From positions 124,001 through 188,000 of the forward strand of contig CAZFQL010000006.1 in assembly GCA_964520905.1 (NCBI GenBank): a stretch of 64,000 bases of DNA, in the 5' to 3' direction. The stretch is from JAGVIE01 sp964520905 (GTDB lineage: Bacteria; Bacteroidota; Ignavibacteria; UBA10030; SZUA-254). Of this stretch, positions 54,400 through 63,015 are shown piece after piece. The notes below the pieces were generated by a model, which saw only the letters and a program-made list of their open reading frames with translations, had not been told where the DNA came from and did not search any database. The first letter of the stretch is position 1. The number at the start of each line of letters is the position of its first letter. Made by a program: the position numbers and the translations under genes.

Positions 54400-57174
54400 A
54401 TGTTGAATCATATGTCATGCCATAGGCAGATTCGCCGTGGCGAAAAATCCGCCTCAGGCGGGAAGCATTTTGTTCACTTGATGAGCTTAATACTTTTAAT
54501 CGTATCAGTCACGGTAACATCGTCGGCACAGATTCCACGTGTAATATCATATCAGGGAATACTAACCGACACCACCGGCAATCCAAAACCCGACGGTCCA
54601 TATATGATAACATTCAGATTATATGATTCGAGCGCGAGCGATAGTGAAATTTGGTTAGAACAAAAAACACTGCAAGTGAAACGCGGTCTCTTTAGCACAA
54701 TACTTGGAGATCAGGATCCTTTTGGAGATGGTGTTAAATTTGATCGAGCATACTGGCTCGGTTTACAGGTAGAGAGTGAACCGGAATTATCACCGCGTGT
54801 CCCGCTTACTCCAGTAGGTTACAGTTTGAATTCTACAAAATCCGATACTGCAAAATTCGCATACTCTACCTCACAACAAGTTTTTGTCGACAGTGCACGG
54901 ATAGCCGGAACCATTCCCGACAATACAATCACAACAGATAAAATTATTGATGGGACGATCCAGCGTGTAGATGTTGCACAGGATTTCACCGCACCATACA
55001 GCGATACCGCATCTTACGCACGAGTTGCACCACAAGCCGGCTTCGTTGACAGCGCGCGCATCGCAGGTACTGTACCAAATGGCTCATTGACTGAAATAAA
55101 AATTGCAAATTCGCAAGTCGTTAAAAGTCTTAACAACATTAAAGATAATGTTATCCTGTCTGCGCAAGGTGGCGCGACTATTACTTCAAACGGTGATACG
55201 ATTATTATTAATGCCGGAACCGGCGGCGGTGGAACGGGTATTCAAGGAGTTCAAAACACAGATGCCTCATTGACAATCACCGATCCAAACGGACCAACAG
55301 CTACAATCAATGTTGCAAATTTAGGAATCAAGAGCGCTCAGATTGCCAATGCGGCAATCACTCCTACTAAATTAAATTCGGCTGGTGCAAGTGCAGGGCA
55401 AGCGATGATCTGGAATGGTTCAAATGTTGTCTGGGGTAACCCAGTCGGCAGTGGACTTACACTACCGTATGCAGGTTCTGCAACCACTGGTGGTAATGTT
55501 TTTAGTATAACTAACACCGAATATGGAACGGGTATATATGGTGAATCTCAAAATACTGGTGTGTACGGGCAAAGCAATTCTGTGGGTGGGGTTGGAGTCA
55601 ATGGATCGGCACCATCGACCGGTGTTTTTGGCATAGGGAGCGGGGTAACTGGGACTACAATTGGTGTACACGGTATGAGTAATTCTTCAGTAGGTCGTGG
55701 TGTTGAGGGAAGTTCACCATATATTGGCATCGCCGGATTTGCCACCGCCACGAGCGGCACAAATAATGGTGTTTATGGAAGGAGTAATTCAACGACTGGT
55801 TCCGGTTTGTATGGCTATGCTGCCGCTACAAGCGGAACAAATTTTGGCGTGTTTGGATTAAGTAAATCAACAACTGGTGTGGGTATACTTGGAATTGCAG
55901 ATGCAATGAGTGGGGAAAATTATGGTGTCCAAGGTAGAAGCTTTTCAACATCAGGATTTGGTGTATATGGATTTGCCGCGCAATCAAGCGGGGTTAATTA
56001 CGGTGTGTATGGAAGAAGCAATTCAACATCTGGCTACGGTTTGTATGGATTAGCAAATGCCACAACCGGCACAAATTATGGTGTTTATGGAGAAAGTAAT
56101 TCTCCAAGTGGCCGAGGCGTTCAAGGTATTTCCCCATACCTCGGTACTTACGGCAGAGCTGACGCTACAAGTGGAATAAATTACGGTCTGTATGGAAAAA
56201 GTATGTCTTCTTCAGGTTACGGTGTATATGGAACCGCAGAAGCTGCAACCGGAGTAAATTATGGCGTGTATGGGCAAAGTAATTCATCAAGTGGTCGTGG
56301 TATGTATGGCTTTGCAGAAGCAACAAGCGGCTCAAATTTTGGTGTGTATGGAAGAAGTAATTCACCAGATGGTGGTTACGGTGTGTTCGGATATAGTCAA
56401 TATCGTGGAGTGTCTGGTTATGGGGCTTCCAGAAGCACAGCGGGTTATAGTATTGGTGTGTATGGATACGCCTTTGAGCCAGATGGACCAAATCTTGGCA
56501 CTTACTATGCGGGATATTTTATTGGTAGTGTTCATGTTCAAGGTACTTTATCAAAAGCCAGCGGCTCATTCAAAATAGACCATCCATTAGACCCCGAGAA
56601 TAAATATCTTTATCACTCCTTCGTCGAATCACCTGATATGATGAACATATATAACGGCAATATTATATTAAACGATAAAGGCGAAGCTGTTGTGCAATTG
56701 CCTGAATGGTTTGGATCCTTGAATAAGGAATTCAGATATCAATTAACCTGCATCGGAGGTTATGCTAATGTTTATATTTCAGAGAAAGTAAGTAAGAATC
56801 AATTCACAATTTCTGGCGGCTCATCCGGTTTAGAAGTATCCTGGCAAGTTACAGGAATAAGGAAAGATGCATATGCCGAGAAACATCGCATCCCGATCGA
56901 GGAGGATAAGAAGAATGAAGAGCGCGGGAAATACTTGCATCCCGATGCTTTTGGTAAATCGCGCGAGCAAGGTATAGATGCGCTTCATTCACCAAAACTA
57001 CCGGAAGAAACAATGCAGCGCGATGAAATGCACTCATTACCCGAACCAAATACACCGGATGCTATGCCCGAACTATCCCCCGAACCAAAACATATAGATG
57101 ATTTGGAAAGATTGCCACAGCCGGTAATTCCTGAGGTCAATCCATCTAAACCACCAGATCAGAAATTAGAATAA
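54400..57174 (+). CDS. GVYG-repeat surface fibre protein (paralogue of 49727)
   Basis: The product is 924 residues with AAAGGAG upstream. The n-region is unusually long and basic (HRQIRRGEKSASGGKHF) because of a palindromic insert; the hydrophobic core LMSLILLIVSVTVTSSAQ follows. Next are the IPRVISYQGILTDTTGNPKPDG head, a stretch repeated in the fibre at 6700 (PYSDTASYARVAPQAG), the GTGIQGVQNTDASL linker, and about 13 GVYGxSNSxSGxGVYG units (about 365-700). The shared KIDHPLDPENKYLYHSFVESPD domain (about 725-840) and a Pro/Glu-rich tail complete it. No sorting signal or S74 domain. Two stops in tandem (TAA TAG) end it, but the same frame stays open to 57291. Confidence 0.8.
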   Translation: MLNHMSCHRQIRRGEKSASGGKHFVHLMSLILLIVSVTVTSSAQIPRVISYQGILTDTTGNPKPDGPYMITFRLYDSSASDSEIWLEQKTLQVKRGLFSTILGDQDPFGDGVKFDRAYWLGLQVESEPELSPRVPLTPVGYSLNSTKSDTAKFAYSTSQQVFVDSARIAGTIPDNTITTDKIIDGTIQRVDVAQDFTAPYSDTASYARVAPQAGFVDSARIAGTVPNGSLTEIKIANSQVVKSLNNIKDNVILSAQGGATITSNGDTIIINAGTGGGGTGIQGVQNTDASLTITDPNGPTATINVANLGIKSAQIANAAITPTKLNSAGASAGQAMIWNGSNVVWGNPVGSGLTLPYAGSATTGGNVFSITNTEYGTGIYGESQNTGVYGQSNSVGGVGVNGSAPSTGVFGIGSGVTGTTIGVHGMSNSSVGRGVEGSSPYIGIAGFATATSGTNNGVYGRSNSTTGSGLYGYAAATSGTNFGVFGLSKSTTGVGILGIADAMSGENYGVQGRSFSTSGFGVYGFAAQSSGVNYGVYGRSNSTSGYGLYGLANATTGTNYGVYGESNSPSGRGVQGISPYLGTYGRADATSGINYGLYGKSMSSSGYGVYGTAEAATGVNYGVYGQSNSSSGRGMYGFAEATSGSNFGVYGRSNSPDGGYGVFGYSQYRGVSGYGASRSTAGYSIGVYGYAFEPDGPNLGTYYAGYFIGSVHVQGTLSKASGSFKIDHPLDPENKYLYHSFVESPDMMNIYNGNIILNDKGEAVVQLPEWFGSLNKEFRYQLTCIGGYANVYISEKVSKNQFTISGGSSGLEVSWQVTGIRKDAYAEKHRIPIEEDKKNEERGKYLHPDAFGKSREQGIDALHSPKLPEETMQRDEMHSLPEPNTPDAMPELSPEPKHIDDLERLPQPVIPEVNPSKPPDQKLE
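54425..54465 (+). repeat. in-frame palindromes in a signal-peptide n-region
   Basis: TTCGCC-GTG-GCGAA and TCCGCC-TCA-GGCGGG hairpins lie side by side between the start codon and the hydrophobic core, encoding about QIRRGEKSASGGK. The gene paralogous at 49727 has no such stretch. Confidence 0.7.
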
Positions 57175-57291
57175 TAGTCACCATTTAATCCTGACTATGC
57201 AGATATAGCGGAACATTCAGAGAATTTAAAAAACAGGGCGTCCGACGTTGTTAAAAGATTAGAACAAAAACATATTGATCAAAAAAAGTAA
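57175..57291 (+). other. coding-like extension after tandem stops
   Basis: The frame of the preceding gene, after TAA TAG, reads on as NPDYADIAEHSENLKNRASD and VVKRLEQKHIDQKK to a TAA at 57289-57291, directly at the foot of the terminator. It has the composition of a real helical C-terminus. There is no start codon, so it may be a lost C-terminal tail rather than a separate gene. Confidence 0.35.
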
Positions 57292-57321
57292 AGGGCTTTC
57301 ACACGCGTGGAAGCCCTTTTT
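57291..57321 (+). terminator. intrinsic terminator of the second surface island
   Basis: AAGGGCTTTCAC (57291-57302) pairs with GTGGAAGCCCTT (57307-57318) over 12 bp with one G-U pair, followed by a T run to 57321. Confidence 0.88.
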
Positions 57322-57420
57322 ATTAATCATCATAGATGAGGATCAGATAATATCCTCAATGTTCTTTGCATTTCAGTTTCCATGAAAATGAAAAATAGTT
57401 GTCTATTCTCTCTTGCTCCC

Positions 57421-57789
57421 TCACGAAGTCCGATCTGTCCCTTTCAAGACATTCCGTCGATTACGAATACCACGAATGATCGACAGTATACCAAATAGAA
57501 TGATAGGAATGGATACTGGATTATTAATGACAATTACAAAGAAAACCAGGGCACAGATGCACAGCAGGATACCACCGGAGTAAGGGCGAAAAATCGTGTA
57601 GATTGTAACTAAGCCGGTTAGAATTAACATTATGCAAACTCTTGTGTTCTGGTTTAAGTAGCTGTCGGGTACATCCGGAATAATAAGGTTTCCCACACCG
57701 AAGAGCAACAAAAAAGAAGCAACCAGTACTCCCAGAACGATGGTAATAACATTTAGTATTCGATAAGAACCTTTAGTTGAAGTTTGCAT
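57421..57789 (-). CDS. small membrane protein, four predicted helices
   Basis: The product is 122 residues with ATAGGAG upstream. Hydrophobic segments: ILNVITIVLGVLVASFLLLFG, VCIMLILTGLVTIYTIF, GGILLCICALVFFVIVI and IPIILFGILSIIRGI, with a basic tail. No family was recognised; it resembles small SdpI/DUF-type integral proteins only in general layout. It stands alone between the surface island and the phosphatase gene. Confidence 0.7.
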   Translation of the reverse strand: MQTSTKGSYRILNVITIVLGVLVASFLLLFGVGNLIIPDVPDSYLNQNTRVCIMLILTGLVTIYTIFRPYSGGILLCICALVFFVIVINNPVSIPIILFGILSIIRGIRNRRNVLKGTDRTS

Positions 57790-57996
57790 ATTATATCTCC
57801 TATCTATGAGTAATCAATCAAATTAATTTTTCTAACTTATTATTTATGTTGCACCATATTATTAATTATTATCAGAAGTTACACAAACGATATAAACTAA
57901 GCGAAATAAAGCGTTATATTAGCTATTATGAAAACCTAATATATCAAACCGCCCTTTTCGCTTATGTGAATACTTTATATTTCAGCAATATTAGAC

Positions 57997-59385
57997 CTAC
58001 TTGTACAAAAATTTCACAACCACGATACCGACATCGTCATCGAGCACTTTTCCTTTACTAAAATCCTTCACCTGTTCTAAAAGATGTTGAACAAATGTTC
58101 GAGCATCCAAGTGAAGATTCGATTGGAAGAATTCACACAGCCGCTGCTCACCATATTGTTCTTCCTGTGAATTGAATTGCTCAAGAAGTCCATCGGTATA
58201 AAAGACAATAGTGCTGCCAATCCGAAATTCTTCAACCTGCTTCGTCATGTTTGGCAATATCGAGCGAATACCGAGAGGGATTGTTCCCTTCTTCAACGAA
58301 CGAATCTCACCACCGATATGTATTAGAGGTGACGGATGACCTGCATTCACATATGAAATAATTTGCTTCGTCGTATCTATTTCTGCCACAAAAAACGTAA
58401 CGAAATTTTTCTTTTGTATACTTTTCAATAATAAGATGTTTAATCGCTCAACGAGTTGTTCTAATTCGATTTCCGTTTGAGCAAGAAGATGAACCGAAGC
58501 CCGCACCTCCGCCATGATTAATGCGGCAGGCACTCCATTACCTGAGACATCGGCTACAACAATGAGAACCCGATCATGTGCCAGCTTAATAAGATCGCAG
58601 TAATCGCCTCCAACGAATTTACCTTGCTCAACAACGCCATAGAGGCCGAGACCTGAGATCATAGGGAATGAACGTGGAACAAATTGCTGCTGAACGTGAG
58701 ATGCAACCTGAAGCTCCGCCTGGATCTGTTCCTGCTCTTGTCTAATTGTTGACTCATCACGAACCAGTTTGATAATCAACCGGCGGGAATACTGAGCCAG
58801 AAAACCAATCAATGCAATAAATCCTATGAGAAGAATTAATTTTGTCGCCTGTCCGATATATGTTACTTCCCGGCTAAAAAGCTCACGGTCGTATCCACCC
58901 CAAGTCAACTCAATCGCATTAATGAGATAAAGATAGTACACAAGCGCAAGATATAATATGACTGTCAATCCTCCTGTTATCCACGTGAGCTTCCTGTCGT
59001 ACCGAAAGGCGGTTAAACCAATGAGCGGATAGACAATGATGAAGACATAATTCTTTAGAGCAACAGTTGGAATTTCTATCCGTGTGTACAGAACAAGGAG
59101 TAGAAAAACCATAATTATATCGAGACATGAGGTGAAATATTTCATTGAAGGATGATAACCGAAGCGGCGCATCACGAGATATACAATCAAGCCATATGTG
59201 TAGCCAAGAGCAAGAACGCCGAAATTCATCACGTTTGCTTCAAAGGAAACAGATTGAATATTGACGAGTGCCAGGAAAGTAATGATTGAAAGAAAAATAA
59301 TACGGCCGCTATTGGCTAATCGTTCCGCCTGTGCCTCTTGACTTGAAATCGCTTGATTAATTCGCTGGGTTATTTCTTCGGTCAT
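57997..59385 (-). CDS. membrane-bound SpoIIE/RsbU-type PP2C phosphatase
   Basis: The product is 462 residues from ATG 59385, chosen because AGGAGA sits 8 bases upstream; the frame also opens at 59409. About six transmembrane helices (residues 30-215) are followed by a short helical linker and a SpoIIE-type PP2C domain. The domain shows LQVASHVQQQFVPRSFP, GKFVGGDYCDLIKL, VADVSGNGVPAALIMAEVRASVH, YVNAGHPSPLIH and FYTDGLLEQFNSQEEQYG, with the metal-binding Asp residues in place. It should dephosphorylate a STAS-type antagonist; the only STAS protein in the window is at 32774. Confidence 0.93.
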   Translation of the reverse strand: MTEEITQRINQAISSQEAQAERLANSGRIIFLSIITFLALVNIQSVSFEANVMNFGVLALGYTYGLIVYLVMRRFGYHPSMKYFTSCLDIIMVFLLLVLYTRIEIPTVALKNYVFIIVYPLIGLTAFRYDRKLTWITGGLTVILYLALVYYLYLINAIELTWGGYDRELFSREVTYIGQATKLILLIGFIALIGFLAQYSRRLIIKLVRDESTIRQEQEQIQAELQVASHVQQQFVPRSFPMISGLGLYGVVEQGKFVGGDYCDLIKLAHDRVLIVVADVSGNGVPAALIMAEVRASVHLLAQTEIELEQLVERLNILLLKSIQKKNFVTFFVAEIDTTKQIISYVNAGHPSPLIHIGGEIRSLKKGTIPLGIRSILPNMTKQVEEFRIGSTIVFYTDGLLEQFNSQEEQYGEQRLCEFFQSNLHLDARTFVQHLLEQVKDFSKGKVLDDDVGIVVVKFLYK

Positions 59386-59475
59386 AGCACTATCTCCTCT
59401 CGTTATCATATCTATTCAGCGCTCATCAGCATCAGGAGGCATAGCCAATTCGTATGCCTCCTGAAGCGTGTTTAT

Positions 59476-59631
59476 TTAATCATCTATGAAAAATGCGTCT
59501 TTCACCGGTTCTTGTTGCGGAACTTCCTTTATCACTTCCTTCATCTTGTCCGAAGGCTCAAAAAAGGCAACAATTTTATCCGTGATATCAACCAGTTCAA
59601 TATCCGGAATATTGTAAACTAAATCCCAATG
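59476..59631 (-). pseudogene. C-terminal fragment of a duplicate of the gene at 60794
   Basis: The minus frame reads WDLVYNIPDIELVDITDKIV, AFFEPSDKMKEVIKE and EPVKDAFFIDD, then stops at 59476. It matches the last 51 residues of the protein at 60794-61327, about 32 identical by eye (for example AFFEPNDRMKEMIKEV and EPIKDAYLIED there). It has no start of its own and its upstream end runs into the 3' end of the barrel-like gene in a different frame. Confidence 0.8.
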
Positions 59632-60179
59632 CCGACATGGAATCCATAGAACTGTTCCCGGTCACTTTTTGAGGCGGAGATCTGTGAGTAATAACCGACC
59701 CCGAGGTTGATCAAAAAGGAGAGACTACCTCGGATCTCTGCTCCAATAAAAGTGCGATTCGGGAGCGTGGAATGTGGATTTCCCCAGGTGCGAAGGAGTA
59801 CGATACGGGATTCACTGAAAACACCAAAATCCTGCATTGATCTGGGGGAAAATATGCCTTGATAACCAATCCCGAGGCGCCCGCCCGTAATACCGGGGCT
59901 TAGCGAAATGCTGAGATTGTGCAGCCATGTTTTATTATCACGGTCTGTCTGGAACATATGTACGTACCGCGAGGTGATCGACCAACGGTCCGGAGATCCC
60001 CATTCGATAGAAGTGATGGGTAAAATGACGTCCTGGTCGCTGAGTTGAAGCATTCCCCGCCCGCCACCAAATTTCTTTTGCTTTGTGCTTTGTTCTGATT
60101 CCTGGCTCCAAACCGGATGGACGAACAGGAATATCAGAACGAAGGCATATGGTACTATGAGTCTATACCTGATGTTCAT
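59619..60179 (-). CDS. secreted, probable outer-membrane beta-barrel-like protein
   Basis: The product is 186 residues with AGAAGGAA upstream and a signal peptide to about PVWSQ. The mature part alternates polar and hydrophobic residues with many Gly and aromatic residues (WSITSRYVHMFQTD; GGRLGIGYQGIFSP; FLINLGVGYYSQIS; YGFHVGIGI), suggesting membrane strands or a small barrel. No family was recognised. The final codons overlap the pseudogene fragment at 59476, and the last residue is Ile rather than the usual terminal aromatic, so its 3' end may be a junction. Confidence 0.65.
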   Translation of the reverse strand: MNIRYRLIVPYAFVLIFLFVHPVWSQESEQSTKQKKFGGGRGMLQLSDQDVILPITSIEWGSPDRWSITSRYVHMFQTDRDNKTWLHNLSISLSPGITGGRLGIGYQGIFSPRSMQDFGVFSESRIVLLRTWGNPHSTLPNRTFIGAEIRGSLSFLINLGVGYYSQISASKSDREQFYGFHVGIGI

Positions 60180-60212
60180 GGTTCCTTCTGTAAGTTGGCG
60201 TTCGAATCGGAT

Positions 60213-60605
60213 CTACCCGTCCTGACTGTTCTGTTGCAGTTGCTTTCTGCTTTTCAACCAGCAGTAAATGAAAAGTAAAGCTGGTATCACAAAGATAATT
60301 TCGGAGCCAGGGTCTTTTGCAGCATGTACCCAAATAACATTCACCGTTGCCATAAGGACGATGCTAATTGCAGATAATATACCACCGAATCCTTCCCATC
60401 TCCAGGCAATGAGAAAACCGATCTGCGCAATGATATACAGAAATATTACTAACCAATGACCGAAATCGGGATTGGGCATTTCACCTTGCTCTATCACATG
60501 CGCAATGAAGAAGGATAGAGAAAAAACTACAATGAGTGTTCCCAGAATTCTTGCTACCCATCGTGCGTAGGTTACCGATTTTGTTGTTGAGGATGTTGTT
60601 GCCAT
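60213..60605 (-). CDS. four-helix membrane protein of unknown function
   Basis: The product is 130 residues with CAGGAGAAA upstream. Four hydrophobic helices are visible (ILGTLIVVFSLSFFIAHVI; WLVIFLYIIAQIGFLIAW; GILSAISIVLMATVNVIWV; IIFVIPALLFIYCWL), with a basic, Gln-rich tail. It resembles small DUF-type membrane proteins found widely in bacteria; no specific role can be assigned. Confidence 0.75.
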   Translation of the reverse strand: MATTSSTTKSVTYARWVARILGTLIVVFSLSFFIAHVIEQGEMPNPDFGHWLVIFLYIIAQIGFLIAWRWEGFGGILSAISIVLMATVNVIWVHAAKDPGSEIIFVIPALLFIYCWLKSRKQLQQNSQDG

Positions 60606-60730
60606 GATTTGTTTCTCCTGGATTGAACAAAAGTAATATCTGTATAACTATTAATTATGCTGCACTGCTAAATGTTATTCATTTCAATTTCAGTCTAACA
60701 GGATCTCAATTCTTATCCCTCTATTTTTTA

Positions 60731-60770
60731 TTTCTTCGTATTTCTTCGTATTCCTTCGTTTCTCTTCGTG
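60731..60770. repeat. four imperfect 10-bp tandem repeats
   Basis: TTTCTTCGTA, TTTCTTCGTA, TTCCTTCGTT, TCTCTTCGTG lie end to end in the gap between two minus-strand genes. Confidence 0.85.
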
Positions 60771-60793
60771 TAATTATTTAAACAGTCTTACCC

Positions 60794-61327
60794 TTAGTCC
60801 TCAATCAAGTATGCATCCTTTATCGGCTCCGATTTCAGGACTTCTTTAATCATTTCTTTCATCCTATCATTTGGTTCGAAGAAGGCGGCAATTTTTTCTG
60901 TTACGTCTATCAATTCAACATCCGGACTGTTATAAGTCAATTCCCATTTTGAAACTATTGCCGTCAAATTTTCGTTCTTTGCTAAAACTGCAATCTTATC
61001 CTTCACCGTTTCGATGATACCACTGATTGAACCCGTACCGAATCCCTGCTCGTGCATCATAGTTTGCCTCAGTGATCCTTCTCTTTCACATTTAGCTATT
61101 GTTTTTTTATCATCCTTTTCCTTAGCGGTTTTCATCTGCGCCATCAACGGTTCCATAGAACTTTTGAAATACTTTGAATTGCAATACACTATCGCAACCG
61201 CTCTCGAATCGAAAGTACCGATGCGTTGTTTGTTCTGTGCTTTCGCGTTGAAAGACGAGACACATATCAAACCGACGATGACCGGAATCAATATCGGAAT
61301 GTATGGAAAGAATCTTTGTGCTTTCAT
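60794..61327 (-). CDS. periplasmic protein of unknown function
   Basis: The product is 177 residues with CGGAGTAA upstream and a signal peptide to about NAKAQ. The mature part (RIGTFDSRAVAIVYCNSKYF, a charged helical region, then IVSKWELTYNSPDVELIDVTEKIAAFF) has a loose resemblance to OmpH/Skp-like helical proteins in length and charge, but I do not recognise the family. A second, degraded copy of its C-terminus lies 1.2 kb downstream at 59476, so the gene was once duplicated in tandem. Confidence 0.7.
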   Translation of the reverse strand: MKAQRFFPYIPILIPVIVGLICVSSFNAKAQNKQRIGTFDSRAVAIVYCNSKYFKSSMEPLMAQMKTAKEKDDKKTIAKCEREGSLRQTMMHEQGFGTGSISGIIETVKDKIAVLAKNENLTAIVSKWELTYNSPDVELIDVTEKIAAFFEPNDRMKEMIKEVLKSEPIKDAYLIED

Positions 61328-61391
61328 AATTACTCCGTAATATTAAGTTATAGAATCTATGAATTTGTTGTACCAATACAATTTTTAGACC

Positions 61392-62075
61392 TTACATTAC
61401 ATCCGTAGCGATTACCTTATCCGATTTCGCACCTTTGTAAAAGCAGAACGCGGTCACAAAAAGGGGGATTGAAAGAATTATACCCATGAAAATGCGACCC
61501 TCCGTAAGCCCGCCGACCGGACCGAAGAATACGAATGTTGCCAGTCCGATAATTCCAAGAATAATTGCACTGATCATTGGACGTTTAATTCCAAGCAATC
61601 CAACTGCTATGATTAATAGTCCCGGTAAAGATTCCATCAAGCTGCCCAAAGAAAATCCGTGTGATAGTGTTGCGAATATTACGATGGCGCTTCCAGCTAT
61701 GATAGTGATTCGAATAGCAACAGCACGATAATCACCGAGCATAATCATAGCAACAACCCCCTTTGCAACCAATGCTAAAGTTACGAGCATAGCGTACTCA
61801 TCAAAAGCTTGCTTCCCGCTTAATCCTGCTTTGACGGCAAAGATAATAATTGCTACAACAACAACTGACAAAGCAATATTACCAGAATGATATTGAATCT
61901 GCATTTGCCGCTCGTCGGCATTTATTTTTGCCACACCGAAAGCGAGCAATGTGGATCTAAGCAAAAATCCCCCAACCATCAGATATAAAAATAATTCATT
62001 TAAAAACGCGCCGAGCAATAATCCTGCAAGAAATATTCCAGTTGCTATCCACGAAATTTTATCCCATTTAAACAT
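61392..62075 (-). CDS. multi-helix membrane protein encoded with an XRE regulator
   Basis: The product is 227 residues from ATG 62075, which follows GAGGAGAAAG; the longer frame to 62144 would overlap deeply with the regulator. About seven hydrophobic helices are visible, including ISWIATGIFLAGLLLGAFLNELF at the start and GRIFMGIILSIPLFVTAFCFY near the end; the segment after ADERQMQIQY is typical of DUF2178-like proteins often paired with small XRE regulators. It overlaps the regulator gene by 8 bases. Confidence 0.78.
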   Translation of the reverse strand: MFKWDKISWIATGIFLAGLLLGAFLNELFLYLMVGGFLLRSTLLAFGVAKINADERQMQIQYHSGNIALSVVVVAIIIFAVKAGLSGKQAFDEYAMLVTLALVAKGVVAMIMLGDYRAVAIRITIIAGSAIVIFATLSHGFSLGSLMESLPGLLIIAVGLLGIKRPMISAIILGIIGLATFVFFGPVGGLTEGRIFMGIILSIPLFVTAFCFYKGAKSDKVIATDVM

Positions 62076-62277
62076 AATCTTTCTCCTCGAGTTGAAATAG
62101 TTCATCGACAGTTGTGTTAAGTTTGCAGGCAAGCAATAACGCAAGCTTCACCGAAAGATTGTAATCGCCTCTCTCAATCGCGACAATCGTTTGACGCGAG
62201 ACCTTAATCATATCTGCGAGTTGCTGCTGGCTTAGATCGCCACATTCGAATCTATACTTGCGTAGGTTTGTTTTCAT
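62068..62277 (-). CDS. small XRE-family transcriptional regulator
   Basis: The product is 69 residues and almost only a helix-turn-helix: LSQQQLADMIKVSRQTIVAIERGDYNLS and LALLLACKLNTTVDELF. It belongs to the short YozG/Cro-like group usually found beside a membrane-protein gene, as here. A perfect palindrome overlapping its promoter (62337-62356) suggests it represses its own operon. Confidence 0.92.
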   Translation of the reverse strand: MKTNLRKYRFECGDLSQQQLADMIKVSRQTIVAIERGDYNLSVKLALLLACKLNTTVDELFQLEEKDYV

Positions 62278-62314
62278 TTTCTATGTCTGACAGATATTGT
62301 TGAAACTCGATAGT

Positions 62315-62356
62315 AATGTAATAATTAGTTAATTAAATGTCAAATATATTTGACAT
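62315..62356 (-). promoter_or_regulatory. XRE promoter with overlapping 20-bp palindromic operator
   Basis: On the minus strand TTGACA (62343-62338), 17 bases, TACATT (62320-62315), about 40 bases before the start codon. The perfect palindrome ATGTCAAATA/TATTTGACAT covers 62337-62356 and includes the whole -35 box, so a dimer bound there would block RNA polymerase. Confidence 0.7.
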
Positions 62357-62489
62357 TATGTCGCTTATACCATACATTTTGTTCAAAAATAAGGATATTC
62401 GATCGGAATGCAACAAAATGGATATTCAAAATAATTTGGAATGGGATTGACAAGATAAACAGCTTTGACCAAAAAGTCCAGTCAAATAT

Positions 62490-62885
62490 TTATTTCAAGC
62501 CATGTTTCTTTATGTGCCGGTAGGCAAGATAAGCAACTCCTCCAAGCTGGACGGTTCCCAAAATTGTCCTTAACGTTCGAAGTTCTTCCTGCTTGGTCAA
62601 TTCATATTGCCATGGAGAAACAAGATCAATTCTCTCCGGTGATTTCCAGGAAATAGTCTGCATACCAAGAGTAAACGATGGTTGAAGAAGGTTTGGATAA
62701 TATTCTGGTGTGGCTCTTAGTGACGGATGAAACAGAACAGACGGTTTATCGAATAAAAATTCCGAATCAATATTTCTCGTTCTGTTCAAAGAAGTATCTT
62801 GTGGCTGCGAATTCTTCTGTTCCTGTCCAATTGCGGTAACCATAGATGCGCATAACAGAATCGTTACATATAATATTTTTATCAT
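62490..62885 (-). CDS. secreted protein of unknown function
   Basis: The product is 131 residues with a signal peptide (to about TAIGQ). A polar linker, a segment with SLRATPEYYPNLLQPSFTLG, and a C-terminal hydrophobic helix-like stretch (ILGTVQLGGVAYLAYRHI) ending in basic residues are visible. No family was recognised. It lies alone between the XRE operator and the DUF3788/VOC segment. Confidence 0.6.
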   Translation of the reverse strand: MIKILYVTILLCASMVTAIGQEQKNSQPQDTSLNRTRNIDSEFLFDKPSVLFHPSLRATPEYYPNLLQPSFTLGMQTISWKSPERIDLVSPWQYELTKQEELRTLRTILGTVQLGGVAYLAYRHIKKHGLK

Positions 62886-63015
62886 ATCATGTCACTCAAT
62901 ATATCTATTCCAAATCAAATGCATTGCGGTTATGTTTATACCAAGATGATTTTTCTCAGGATCAACTTGCATATCCCGACGGTTTATGTCATGAGCCGCT
63001 GGTTAGAGCACAAAA

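Noticed and set aside
57846..58061. 71-residue plus-strand frame between two minus-strand genes
   Set aside because: It has no ribosome site or recognisable domain and overlaps the 3' end of the phosphatase gene.
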